From Artemisia argyi (Eukaryota; Streptophyta; Magnoliopsida; Asterales; Asteraceae), in the NCBI GenBank assembly GCA_030686995.1, contig CM060692.1, positions 13,063,465 through 13,127,464 on the forward strand: a DNA stretch of 64,000 nucleotides, read 5' to 3'. The translations under genes were made by a program, and so were the position numbers. The notes beneath the pieces were generated by a model. The model was not told the DNA's origin. It saw only the letters and a list, made by a program, of their open reading frames with translations, and did not search any database. Shown here one piece after another: positions 10,821-21,244 of this stretch (positions are counted from its first letter, which is position 1; each line of letters begins with the position of its first letter).

Positions 10821-11187
10821 GACGCGGCGCATTGAGTAACGAGATGCGGTACATTGACTTAACTTCGTGTTGGGTCCAAGATTAATATATTCTAGAATAT
10901 TTGTCCACCGCCTTTAGATGCGGCGTAACTTGATTCTTGTATGCGGCGCATGTCCTTTAGCGTGTTGGATTATATCTGATGAAGTCTTGATAGTGATACG
11001 TCGTATGTCAGAAATATGATGCGGCATATCTGGAGTAGAACAAGCTTGATCTTCTTTGTTGACCAAAGTTTCATATGCGGCCCATGCTAGAATTGGATGC
11101 GGTGCATTCTTCAAAGTCAGGCAATGGTCTTTGAATTCATCTAAGTATACTATTGCAGCGTATCTGTTGAGAGAGATACGGCGCATC
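10821..11187. repeat. five pairs of palindromic words in U3 of element M
   Basis: Words such as ACGCGGCGCATT, GATGCGGTACATT, GATGCGGCGTAA, TATGCGGCGCATG, GATACGTCGTATG, GATGCGGCATATC, ATATGCGGCCCATG, GATGCGGTGCATT, GCAGCGTATC and GATACGGCGCATC. Pairs begin at 10821, 10917, 10995, 11073 and 11155; members of a pair lie 20-23 bases apart. Each word is an imperfect palindrome with core CGGCG and arms ATG/CAT or GATAC/GTATC. Confidence 0.8.
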
Positions 11188-11391
11188 TTCTTGGTTTCAG
11201 TAGACTTTTGACATCTTGCTGGTTTTGCTCCATATTTCGTCCAAAATCGTTAAGTTTCACCAATTGCTTATTTTTACCTGAGAATTACTAAAGTAGATAA
11301 TTAAGTATCGATTCTCATAAATAATATAATAAAACAAGTCAAATAAATAGGATAAATGATGACAATAAAATGCACTTATTTGAGTTCATCA

Positions 11392-11425
11392 AATATCCCC
11401 CCACTTGAACTTTACTTGTCCCCAA
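11392..11425 (-). other. polypurine tract region of element M
   Basis: Minus strand ends in CAAGTGGGGGGATATT immediately before the LTR start TGATGAACTC, preceded by CTTGGGGACAAGTAAAG. Plus-strand DNA priming sites of Athila/Tat-type gypsy elements have this form, with a GGGGACAA motif some bases upstream. Confidence 0.75.
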
Positions 11426-12322
11426 GTAAACTCTAGATTATAAATTATGAAAATATATCCTAAAAGGTATTAGGATTTATTTTTATTATTAAGCACGTAT
11501 TCGTTTTATCATAATCATACAACCAAACACTTAACGAGTTAGAAACAAAATTAAAAATCTCTATTTAAGACTGATCTAATCGTCTCATTGTTTAGTTGTG
11601 ACGAATATTCTATCACAGGCTTGGCAATCATACACATCTCCTCTACTAAAGCTAAGGAATGACAAGTCTAAAGTGGTAAAAAGGGTTTTGAGCCTTAAGG
11701 GTAGAACGTAGCTTCGTTCAAACATCTCCTGCATAAACATAGTAGATCGCTAGAACAAGTCCTCGACGCTTCAACTAACGGATGGTCACTAAAGTCCTCC
11801 TTGGATCGCTGGCGCGTTATTCGCATAACGGATGGTCACCAATTCATACACTAGATAGCTAGCGCGTTAGCCGATTAATCTAATACTCGGATGGTCACTA
11901 CCTTATTCACACATTTAATATTCTCACTTGGCCATCATTATATCCGGATGCTCGAGAGCTAGCAACGAATACAACAATACAGTTGGGTAGGGATAACATT
12001 TAGGATATAAAAATGGATGTAAAATAAAAATAAACAAACATATAGATAGATTAAGTCCTAGTGTAGTTAATCACTTTCCCAACCATCCCATGAATAAGAC
12101 TCATATCATTGAATAACTCACGGTTTTGACACTTGTAACTCACGCTTTAGGTAGACACAAGTTATACTCAATAAACTCTTAATCAAAGAATAAACCGTAG
12201 TTGGCGTTACCATAATGGCCAACTCCCAATTAATCCATAAATATAATACAACAACAAATAGTGGCGATATCAACCACTTACGACATAACTTTACAATAGT
12301 TGGTTTAACAAATAGTAGTGAT

Positions 12323-12365
<43 letters not shown>

Positions 12366-13736
12366 ACATCAACATATAAATAAAGTACAATGTGTAAAAT
12401 TTCACCACATCACTTATAACGATAATTCTGGATAATTTTTTTTTCATACGTTTCATAACTTCAGATATAATGGTAATAGTGAAAGTAGTAAACACACGAA
12501 AAATAACACGACACAAAAATCATAAAATATGTACTTTCACTCCATTGCATTGTGCAATTTCCCGACCTAACCAAATATAATGAATTTACGCACTCAAACA
12601 CAGGTAACGCAAGGAAACACACTTTGACTTAAAGCAACTAACCACGGACATTAATCTATAGGGTAGGCTAAGTTTTAAGGTGTAACAAAACAATTAAAAA
12701 AGGATGTATGAAACGAAAGGAATGGTTCTGAGGGTTTTTCTAGGGGTATCTTACTCTAAAAATGAGACTAACAAAGGGTTTTTACATGGGGGTTAACTAA
12801 CCAGTGTAGTTAGTTAATAAACATAACATATTAAAGGCTATCTTGTGTAATCCTAGAAATTTACCAAGTTAGAAAGGTCATTCCTATTATAACGATTACG
12901 CTTATTATGGTGGACTCAAATAGTATGCGAGCCAAGTTCTAAAGTTTACTAATCACATGCGCAAAAAATATTTTAGAAAATAAAGTTATGTGTGTGGTTA
13001 TGTAACTTAGTTTTAACAAAAACATGCTAAAATTTTTTCATTTTGATATATTAAGTATAGATTAAGCATATTTTTAAAATTTTAGGACAAGTAAGCGTTC
13101 CAATTCTCCATCCCCCAACTTAAGTTGAACAACGTCCTCGTTGTTTCTAATAAAGATTAAAAACGGGAAATAAAATGAATTAGAAAGGGAAACTCCCCTG
13201 AGATTTGCTCGGTATGATCCTAAATTATGTGTTTGTACGCAAAATCTACTTTCTTGTGGGTCAAAGTACAGAAAGTACAGAAACGTATATATACCTTTGT
13301 TCAAATAACACACCTGTATTAAGAAAGTAACTACTTGCACGTAATTCATTAGTAGTTAGTGAAAACGAAACCTAAAAATTAAAATAAAAAATCTAGAAAT
13401 CATCAGGTCAGTCGATACGCTGCATCCATTAGATTGGATGCGCCGTATGGAGCCTAGAATAACTACAAATTAGAGAATCAGATGCGTCGCTTCCTTAACC
13501 AGGGATGCACCACATTAAATAAACTGATAGAATGTTTTAAAGTCTGAAAATAAAATAAAATGCATAAAATAAAAGATATGATCTGTTCAGTTGATACGCC
13601 GCATCTATAGGATGAGATGTGCCGCATCTACTGTAGATCTGATAGACTCGAAACAGAAAAACAGTAAATGATAAATCCGGGTTGTTTCCCGGTGAACACT
13701 TTTCTTTATTCCAGAGTCTTCAAGTTAGAATCACGT
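11426..13736 (-). other. 3' untranslated part of element M
   Basis: No domain is recognisable on either strand. It contains a 38-base T run at 12327-12364, a few GATGCGCCGTATG/GATACGCCGCATC words near 13410-13640 that match the family word, and repeats of a CGGATGGTCACT segment near 11777-11900. In complete Athila-like relatives pol would be expected upstream of such a tail; here it is missing. Confidence 0.5.
12327..12364. repeat. poly(T) run, 38 T
   Basis: Uninterrupted T run in the untranslated tail of element M (A run in element sense). No second element boundary is visible beside it. Confidence 0.9.
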
Positions 13737-15318
13737 TCAGCTCCTATTTTGTTCCTGTGACTTCCCATCCTTCGTATTTCGTGCGAAAGATATTCCCATA
13801 AAGTTGTGAACGTTTTCTTCAGATCGAGTTAATTGTTCGCACTTTATGGCCTTTATTGCCACGTACTCTTCATATGGTCCCAAAGAGTATTTAATGACTT
13901 CAAATTTTTCAAGGATCATAGTAGGCGGATTGCAGTAGGCGATCCCAATTAGTTGACACTTCCTATTAATGAATTCTTCTTCTTCGTTATCAAAAAATTT
14001 AGAGTAACCATCCTTATTCAAATAGTCAACGAGCTCATCTTCCTTCAGGGATTCATCAAGATTTTCTTGAGCTTTGATGTGGCGATAACAATAATCTTTA
14101 CCATTGACAGACTGATAATAATCTTGGATTTCGTCCCATTTCAATCTCCTATCAAGCTTCATGTAATCATCGAATTCTCTGTGCACCCACTCCCAAAAAG
14201 TGGTATTTGATGCTCCTTTGACTCCTTTCCAGTATTCGATTCGTCCTTTCTCTTACAAAGCTTCTGCCTTGCGTGGACAGTCTTCAACTTGATCGAACCA
14301 CTCGTAGTCTTTGAAGTAAACATTGTTACCAACTCTTTTCATTCCAATTGTGCTTCCCCCATTACAGGTTCCGTCATTCTTCTAGTCACAACTTGGCCAT
14401 TCACTAAACCTGTCATTGAAACGTATAAGCTTACAAGTGTGATCAATATGTCCGAACTCCCAAGGTTTATTGGTAACCCATGGTATTTGATCATTCCACT
14501 CATAATAATAGGTATTTTGGAATTCCTCGTACGTTTTGAACCCTGGTAAATCTCCAGTTAGCACATCAACATCTATTTTCAATAAACAATTAAATTCATT
14601 GAATTCCTCGCATAAAGGTGTTTCATAATTGAACAGATCTGTTTCAATCCCAAATAATTCTGCTGCTTCATAATCGAAATCTTCATTCTTGTTCTCATCT
14701 CTCCAATAAATCCAAAGTTCATTTTTTAGAGATGGGGACATATTTCCTGGGTAACAAAACTTAGAGTTCATCCATCGAGAGAAATCTGTACTAAATTTTT
14801 CCAAGAATTTTGTTTGACAATCCATCCAGCTATTGATAGAATTGGGAGGCTCCTTGTTCAACCAGCACTTCGCGAATCCTATAAGTGTAATGGGAAAAAC
14901 TCGAAGCATAAACTGATTAAAGGTTGTACACTTCGTTCGGTAATATTTAGCAATATCAAGGATTCTTTAAACATGTTCATCAACATTCTCATGATTTGAC
15001 CCGTCGAAGGTGTTGAATTGCAGTACTTTGAGAAATTGTACATTCAATTCAAATTTGGCCCCATCATCCAGTTTAGGCCTAGCAATTCCCAAGCTAGAGT
15101 CGGCTCGAGTTTTATTCATCTACTCCTCCAATGTTGGTTCCACCATTGTTTTTGTTATTGCTTCTACTTCCTGTTCAGAAAAATAATCAAACTTAGATGA
15201 ACTTGAAAGACCGGAGCTTCTTGTGTTGAAAAGCTTCCTAAGCGAATGGAAAGCTCGTTCAGGATCTTCGAATGGTTTAATTAAGTTCTTGGTCGAACTT
15301 CTGGTCAGGCACTTCCTG
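13737..15318 (-). pseudogene. element M gag joined to an unknown family-specific reading frame
   Basis: Sense is minus. From about 15318 the frame reads TRSSTKNLIKPFEDPERAF, the usual Athila-like Gag beginning, but the initiator ATG has become CTG. Stops occur after EPTLEE and after NVDEH. A Gag core (MLRVFPITLIGFAKCWLNKE, SWMDCQTKFLEKF) runs to about 14790. The text then leaves Gag and enters an acidic, Phe/Tyr-rich sequence (14780-13737; FGIETDLFNYETPLCEEFN, FKTYEEFQNTYYYEW, RLKWDEIQDYYQSVNGKDY) with stops and no known fold. I recall similar proteins from Asteraceae genomes without known function. The joint looks like a deletion that removed the rest of gag and pol, or a captured segment. 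Confidence 0.7.
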
Positions 15319-15428
15319 AAATCAACACAAAAGCATCAGTAGGGTATGTTCAACAAAGTAGAATATTAGAAAATTAACAACGAAAACGGAATACGGAAAA
15401 AAAATAAAAGTTGCTGATATCTGCTGAA

Positions 15429-15876
15429 GATGTGCCGTAACCTAATAATAGGATGCGCCGTATCTTAATCGTTTATATTTATAAAAATCAATACGCCACA
15501 ATTAATAAAATAAATGTGATAAATCAATTATATTTATAAAAATAAGATGCGCCGTATTAGCAGAAGCTAATGCGTCGTATCTTCATTACGAATCAAAATA
15601 AAAGATTTTTGATTCAGATAAATGCGCCGTATCGACAAAAATCGATGAGTCGCTTTCTTTTTAATTAATTCGAAAATTGTTTTTAATAAAAAGTTTAAAT
15701 ACGCCGTATCTGTGAAACAGATGCGTCATGTGTCGGTTAGTGTTTAAAAATTTTCTGATTAAAAACAAAATACGTCATATCTAAAAGATAGATGCGCCAT
15801 ACTCGAATTGTAAAATGTGTTGTATATAAAAATTAAAATGCCATACGCCGCATCTGGAAAACAGATGCACCGTATC
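15429..15876 (-). repeat. leader array of seven imperfect stem-loops, element M
   Basis: Stem-loops at 15429-15464, 15489-15522 (decayed), 15544-15583, 15620-15656, 15700-15731, 15770-15801 and 15843-15876. Outer arms are the family word (GATGCGCCGTA...TGCGTCGTATC). The inner arm differs in each but is complementary: CCTA/TAGG, TAGC/GCTA, CTGT/ACAG, TCGA/TCGA, ATCTA/TAGAT, CATCTG/CAGATG. Loops are 3-6 bases. The unit at 15544 pairs 17 of 18 positions counting G-U. Period is about 70-78 bases. The array lies between primer site and gag. Confidence 0.8.
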
Positions 15877-16110
15877 GTTTGTATCAGCAGAACACAACGA
15901 CAGCAGTTTATGGAGAAAAGAAAGAAAACAAACAAGAACACAAAAAACAAACAAACAAACAAAAATAGAAAATATGCAAAATATACAATGAATGCAAACA
16001 AACAAACAAAAACAAAGGGTTAGTAAAGATAAAATCTAAAAAACCTAAAAAATCAAAAAGTTAGAAAACCTAATTTAAATATTAATAGATAAACAAGTTT
16101 TACAATTCAC
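15877..16110 (-). other. A/C-rich leader segment of element M
   Basis: In sense direction this follows the primer site and precedes the hairpin array. The plus strand is a run of AAACAAACAAAAA-type simple sequence (GTTTGTTTG in sense). No gene. Confidence 0.6.
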
Positions 16111-16128
16111 TCCCCGGCAACGGGGCCA
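16111..16128 (-). promoter_or_regulatory. primer-binding site of element M, Asp-tRNA type
   Basis: Minus strand TGGCCCCGTTGCCGGGGA lies a few bases after the 5' LTR end (GCATCA at 16136). It matches, with one change, the TGGCGCCGTTGCCGGGGA site complementary to plant tRNA-Asp that Athila-type elements use. Confidence 0.8.
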
Positions 16129-16135
16129 AAAAACT

Positions 16136-16876
16136 TGATGCGTGCGTTGTGTCATATGCAGTATAGGGGTAATTGCCTATTTCAAGTTTTACCTTTATAT
16201 TTAGCAGACTTATCCTATAACACACACACTAACGGACAGTGTATCCGATCGATATGTATATAGTGGTAAGTAGAGTGTCGATCACTAAGAGTGGAAGGTA
16301 AAGCTTAATTGGTCTATCAGTAATTTTATATTCTATGTTAGTTTTACAAATTAATCTAATGCAAGGGGGTTTAGTCTGAGAGACTAGCACAGTTTTGGTT
16401 TTATTAAACAGTAAATTAAACTAATGAGAACGAATCAGCAAATAGCAACACGTACACAGTTAGATAATAGAGACTACAAGAAGACCTGTCCTGATAATTG
16501 AATAGCTTGTCACTTGTTTTATTGCTAGTTTTATATGAAGTGTATCGTAATGTATTCTCTTTCGTTGGATCGCGATATATCAGCGAGTAAACCCTTAATG
16601 ATCACTTATGTCTATCCTACTTATCAAAAGACATTAGATTAAACAGGCGAGGGGCAGATATGGCAGTCCACGGGCTCAGTTAGACACAGAGGTTATCAAA
16701 GCACTAATATAAGTCACCGAAGACATCAACATATAAACTTTAATTAATGGGAAAGCAATATTAAGGGGAGTTTATGATGTTCCGTAGTCACATATCACAA
16801 GCCTATCAATCCTAAAGAATTAAAGCGTATAATTATAATAAAAAAAACTACTTAATGAATTAAATATATGTAGTAC
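16136..16876 (-). repeat. 5' LTR of element M, R/U5 side
   Basis: Matches 9952-10690 closely (TGATGCGTGCGTTGTGTCAT against TGATGCGTGCTTTGTGTCAT). It is cut after AGTAC at 16872-16876 by the solo LTR and continues at 20534. Together the two parts give about 1.45 kb, equal to the 3' LTR. Confidence 0.85.
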
Positions 16877-17670
16877 TGTCACACCCCCAGAATCGGGTCC
16901 AGCGGAAGCATACATGTAGCTGGGGTGTAACTCAATTGGTATTACAACACAAGTTCAAAAATGGTTTTCACTTGAATCATTTAGAATAAAATAGCTTAAT
17001 CAAAAATGTTGAATTTACATTTTTAAAAGTAGTGCGGAAGTAGGCCCTTAAAATAGTTTAAAACGGTCCCCAAGTGAATAATCAGAGTCTTCTATGACCA
17101 TGCCATGCCCTGCCAAAACCTCCTGTAGCGTGCCATTGCTTAACACCTGAAAATACATGCTAAAAGTGTCAACACGCGGTTGGTGAGTTCATAAGTTTGT
17201 ATTAAAACAATAGTGTTGTGAGTTCAATATAGAGTTTTGTGACCATTGTGTGACTCACAATGTCATAAAAATAAAGTTTACCTTAAAGTAAAATTTAAAG
17301 AGTGGACCATGAATAGAGTATGTGGTCATTACAACGAATGCAATGCCACATAGAAAAATAGTCTATTACGCTAGCGCTAAGTTCATGCAACCGAAGCTAT
17401 AACAATGTCATGCTCTAGAAGCATGTTAAATATAAAGGCCCGGCAAGTGTTTATCCCGTTACACTTGTAATTCGACATGTTATATGCTCGCGTTTGCCTA
17501 TCCGGTCAAACCGAACGGGGGAGTCACCACCAATAGATCTATTTATTACATTCGCGCTTCCCAGCAGGAATTGACGGTTCATGAGTTTGGGTATAGTGGG
17601 ATTCAAGGGCTTAGGCTAATCCGCGTAATACTTTAGATAAAACATAAGTTTCAGTATGGTCCATAAAAGT

Positions 17671-17767
17671 GTTTGCATAAAAGCAAGAGTTCATAAAGTG
17701 TGTTGCATAATAGCAATAGTTCATAAAGTGTGTTGCATAATAGCAAGAGTTCATAAAGTGTGTTGCA
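17671..17767. repeat. ~33 bp tandem repeat, three units
   Basis: Unit GTTCATAAAGTGTGTTGCATAATAGCAA-like, repeated three times with one-base differences (GCAAGA/GCAATA), inside the solo LTR. No other role is visible. Confidence 0.8.
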
Positions 17768-19722
17768 TGTTTATAAAGCATTTGTGTATGTGAGGAAAAT
17801 AATTAAGTATGCAACCGATATACACATAGGTGCATTTAAATAATCAATCAAGCCTTCAAAGAAACAGTAGTGTTTAAGTAAACAATTTTGCATTCAAGCA
17901 TTGAGTTTAGTCAAAAACGAGCATGTATTCTCCCCTAAAACAGTTATAAAAACAGGTAAAAGTAGGGGGTATGAACTCACCTGGTGCGATAGCTATGATG
18001 ACAAAAGTGGATACACTGAAATGAGGCACGATCTCAAATCGCAACCTAATATGAATGATAGTTTCTAATGTAAGAAATGAAATGATGCTACACATGCAAA
18101 TACGTATGTTATCGATACCACTCATTAGTTTTGAAAATAACGTTCATCGTCGAAAAATATATTTTTGACGTCTCGTTAGGTTAATAACCATTTTTCAGGT
18201 AAATATGTTGAAATGGTACTCCACGATCCTTGTTTGGTGTCTTATCGGAAAATATGAGGTCTTCGTCGCAAAAAAAAAATAACATTTTCATTACTTGAAA
18301 ATATGCCCAAAATGGCCTCGCAAAACAAGTCGCGAAATGTTGTACATTAAGGGTTGGTGATGAAACTCGGCGTTTTTGAAAACCTTGAAACAATATCTTG
18401 AAGTCGTGCCATTTAAATTTTGGCTATACGGGTCTTGATCGGTGAGAAAATCGACTCTCATTGTTGTGACTTGAAAGTATTATGTTCAATACTTAACAAA
18501 TTTCATTATAGTAAAAGCTGTTAAAATATATAGTTTATTGGGTATATAGATGAGGTCGTAGTTTATTCGTTACGAGTCCAATGATCAAACGGCCAATTGA
18601 TTTGAAAAGCTTGCTGGGAGATCTTGATTTCATAAAACTACGGCTCGGACTCAAACTGATTCGATCATAAAGAAAAACAGCCGAGAAAGTGGTGTCTCGC
18701 AAAGACATTTTTGCGGCAAAAATAATAATAGAAAAGCTAATGGAAATATATATATGTCGTCGGATTTCAAACAGTTGTATCTTTTTCGTTATAAGTTTGT
18801 TTTCTATGTTCTTTATATCCCCGCGAAGGTAATCAAGTATACTTTAGGTTTCTCAAGGTCTCGGCTAGTCTAGATATCATTAAATTTCAGTTTTCCTAGC
18901 TAGAAAATTCGGGACAGATTCAATATTTTCAGAAAAATATAGTTTTCGTCATTAATCTTGAAAATAGCATATCTTTTTCGTCGTAACTCGGATTTTATCC
19001 CCGTTTTCGGCCATAGTTTCGTCTCGGAATGTATTTTCTAAATCTTTGGTCCAAAGTTACACCCTAGACCCTGAGTTTCCCACGTTTTACAAAAAATGGA
19101 CAGTAGCTTTATATAGTTTGCAAAAATCAACTTTTCTAATTTGTAGCTTGTTCAAGGCTTAACCAAACTATCACAAATCAACTTCACAAATACCCAATCC
19201 TACCATACACCTTCTTAGGGTGTCATGGGTTCCTAAACATCACCAATCTTGGTGGATCTCATGAGATTACTAGTAAAAATTATAGATCTATATTTATAAA
19301 GAGAAAAATGAGTAATAAGTGGTATGGATCTTACATACTTGCATGTTTTACCAATATATCTTGAAAATACATAAAAATATAAAGTAAATGAAAGTATGAA
19401 AAGATCAAAAATGTTTTTGAAGCTTACTTGAATATTTAATGAGTTTTGGAGATGATTATGTAAGAAACCTTGGGATTTTTATTTAAAAATCCAAGCAAGG
19501 AGTATAAATGAGACTTGATCATGACTTGATCTTCAAAATTTTATGGTTTCTTCATTGTTGTTGTTCTTGGCCAAAATTTTAGAGAGAAGAGAAAGGATGA
19601 GGGAAATTTTTGGCTATGTGTTTTGATGTAAATGAATGAAAATGAAGGATGGAATGAAGTATATATTTGATTAGTGTAAGTCTTGGTCAAATACAATTAA
19701 TGTGGTCTTGGTCTTGGTCCAA

Positions 19723-19738
19723 GGGGGGGGGGGGGGGG
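19723..19738. repeat. poly(G) run, 16 G
   Basis: Run of 16 G, 790 bases from the right end of the solo LTR. A 27-G run occurs at about 810 bases (MITE removed) in the related LTR at 29756-33121. Confidence 0.9.
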
Positions 19739-20324
19739 AACATAGGGGCGGCACAAGGGAGTGAATTAGGGAGAAATGTGGGCTTGGTGGCTAATTAATA
19801 TTTGTGTCCAAATGTTGGATGACTTAGTGTATTAGGTGTTATCGGGTACCGAGTTAACTAAAAATAAATGTTACCAAGGTGAAATAAAATACGACGAAGT
19901 TGTAAAAGTTGTAAAATAATATTCCTGATGATAATCGGGTGTTAGAATAATTATCGTGTTGAAATATCGCAAACCGGCGGAGTTATAAGCTCCGATCGTA
20001 AAATGTAGCAACTGGTTTCAAAACACCGGGTAAGTTAATAATATAATTTTTATATTATTAAAATGAGTATGAAAATATGTTAGGATCGTAGTCGGGAGTA
20101 TTGGGTACATGTTCGTAGTAAAAACTGAGTGGTAACGTTAATTACAAATTAAGCATACGTATATAGAAATAATGCATATCCGTGTAGGTTCTCATGTGAT
20201 GATGATGTGTAGACTATTCCAGTCTATATGACGTGTCATTAATGAATGATACATGAATTCGCAGCTAAACCTAACTGGTTACGCGAATTTGAATACCCGT
20301 AAACTCAGTTTACGATGAAATGAA

Positions 20325-20505
20325 CGGCAGTCGTGAATAGTGATTTCCTTCCGGAAATGAATAGTGTCACATGAATAGTAAAATTTTTGAACGTTTCTCG
20401 GAATCACAAACTGACTCCGAAAATGATGAATAGTAAAATGATGAATAGTGACCGGTGAATAGTAATCGATGAATAGTAACTGGTGAATAGTGAATAGGAG
20501 AAATG
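20325..20505. repeat. dispersed TGAATAGT words at the sense start of the LTR
   Basis: At least eight copies of (A)TGAATAGT, several as ATGAATAGTAA or GTGAATAGT, within 180 bases of the right end. The related LTR has the same cluster at 32935-33078. In element sense these are ACTATTCA words at the beginning of U3. Confidence 0.8.
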
Positions 20506-20533
20506 TCCCGAAAATGCGGGTTGTTACAAGTAC

Positions 20534-21239
20534 CTTCTTACATCTCTAATATATTTGTTTGGAGTGTGTCTTGTGAAGCTTCTTCGACTGAATTCGTCTC
20601 CTTGGGGTTATGTTGCACAAAAAATTCGTAACAGTCTTGGGATATTTATACTTTCTGTCTGAGGGTTCGATGCGGCGCATTGAGTAACGAGATGCGGCGC
20701 ATTGACTTAACTTCGCGTGGGGTCCAAGATTAATATATTCTGGAATATTCATACACCATCTTTAGATGCGACATAACTTGATTCTTGTATGCGGCGCATG
20801 TCCTTTAGCGTGTTGGATTATATCTGGTGAAGTCTTGATAGTGATACGCCGTATGTCAGAAATATGATGCGGTGTATCTGGAGTAGAACAAGCTTGATCT
20901 TCTTCGTTGACGAAAGTTTCATATGCGGCGCATGCTAGAATTGCATGCGGCGCATTCTTCAAAGTCAGGCAATGGTCTTTGAATTCATCTGAGTTTAATA
21001 TTGCGCCGTATCTGTTGAGAGAGACACGACGCATCTTTTGGGTTTCAGTAGACTTTTGACATCTTGCTTGTTTTGCTCCACATTTCGTCCAAAATCGTTA
21101 TGTTTCACCAATTCGTTATTTTTACCTGAGAATTACTAAAGTAAATAATTAAATATCGATGCTCATAAATAATATATTAAAATAAGTCAAATAAATAGGA
21201 TAAATGATGACAATAAAATGCACTTATTTGAGTTCATCA
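20534..21239 (-). repeat. 5' LTR of element M, U3 side
   Basis: Continuation after the solo LTR; matches 10691-11391. It keeps the TATA box near 20640-20655 and the paired words (GATGCGGCGCATT, TATGCGGCGCATG, GATACGCCGTATG, GATGCGGTGTATC and others). It ends TTCATCA at 21239, followed by the AACCC target duplication. Confidence 0.85.
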
Positions 21240-21244
21240 AACCC

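Larger units (their letters stand above)
9952..11391 (-). repeat. 3' LTR of element M
   Basis: 1440 bp. In sense (minus) direction it starts TGATGAACTCAAATAAG after the polypurine tract and ends ACGCATCA at 9952. U3 holds five pairs of ATGCGGCGCAT-type words (11187 down to 10821), directly followed by a TATA box at about 10791-10806. Open frames of about 90 codons appear at the same place in both LTRs (10914-11186, 20762-21034), but this follows from the LTRs being copies. Confidence 0.85.
16877..20528. mobile_element. solo LTR, Tekay-like gypsy, inside the 5' LTR of element M
   Basis: TGTCACACCCCC...GGTTGTTACA, 3652 bp, flanked by AGTAC (16872-16876 and 20529-20533). The uninterrupted sequence in the 3' LTR (near 10675-10700) confirms the insertion point. 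It shares with the gypsy LTR at 29756-33121 the segment CTTCTTAGGGTGTCATGGGT, a poly(G) run at a matching distance from its right end, and the GAATAGT-rich right end. Those features make it the same family, sense strand minus. No pol or primer site is present. Confidence 0.88.
9952..21239 (-). mobile_element. element M, Athila-like pol-less LTR retrotransposon with both LTRs
   Basis: A complete minus-strand insertion flanked by AACCC (9947-9951 and 21240-21244). LTR ends are TGATG...CATCA. Parts in sense order: 5' LTR (21239-20534 plus 16876-16136, split by a solo LTR), Asp-tRNA-type primer site at 16111-16128, hairpin array 15876-15429, gag-derived reading frame 15318-13737, polypurine tract 11425-11392, 3' LTR 11391-9952. 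No protease, RT or integrase is present, so movement would have depended on enzymes from a relative. Over the first ~200 bases aligned by eye the two LTRs differ at roughly one base in 15-20, pointing to an insertion that is neither very recent nor ancient. Confidence 0.85.

Noticed and set aside
10914..11186. 90-codon open frame seen again at 20762-21034 (minus)
   Set aside because: Both lie at the same place of the two LTRs of one element, in U3 over the palindromic words. Similarity follows from the LTRs being copies; no domain and no sign of translation.
15429..15876. Regular repeat-and-spacer look suggesting a CRISPR array
   Set aside because: The DNA is plant nuclear, repeats are imperfect hairpin arms with changing inner pairs, there are no cas genes, and the array is part of an LTR element leader.
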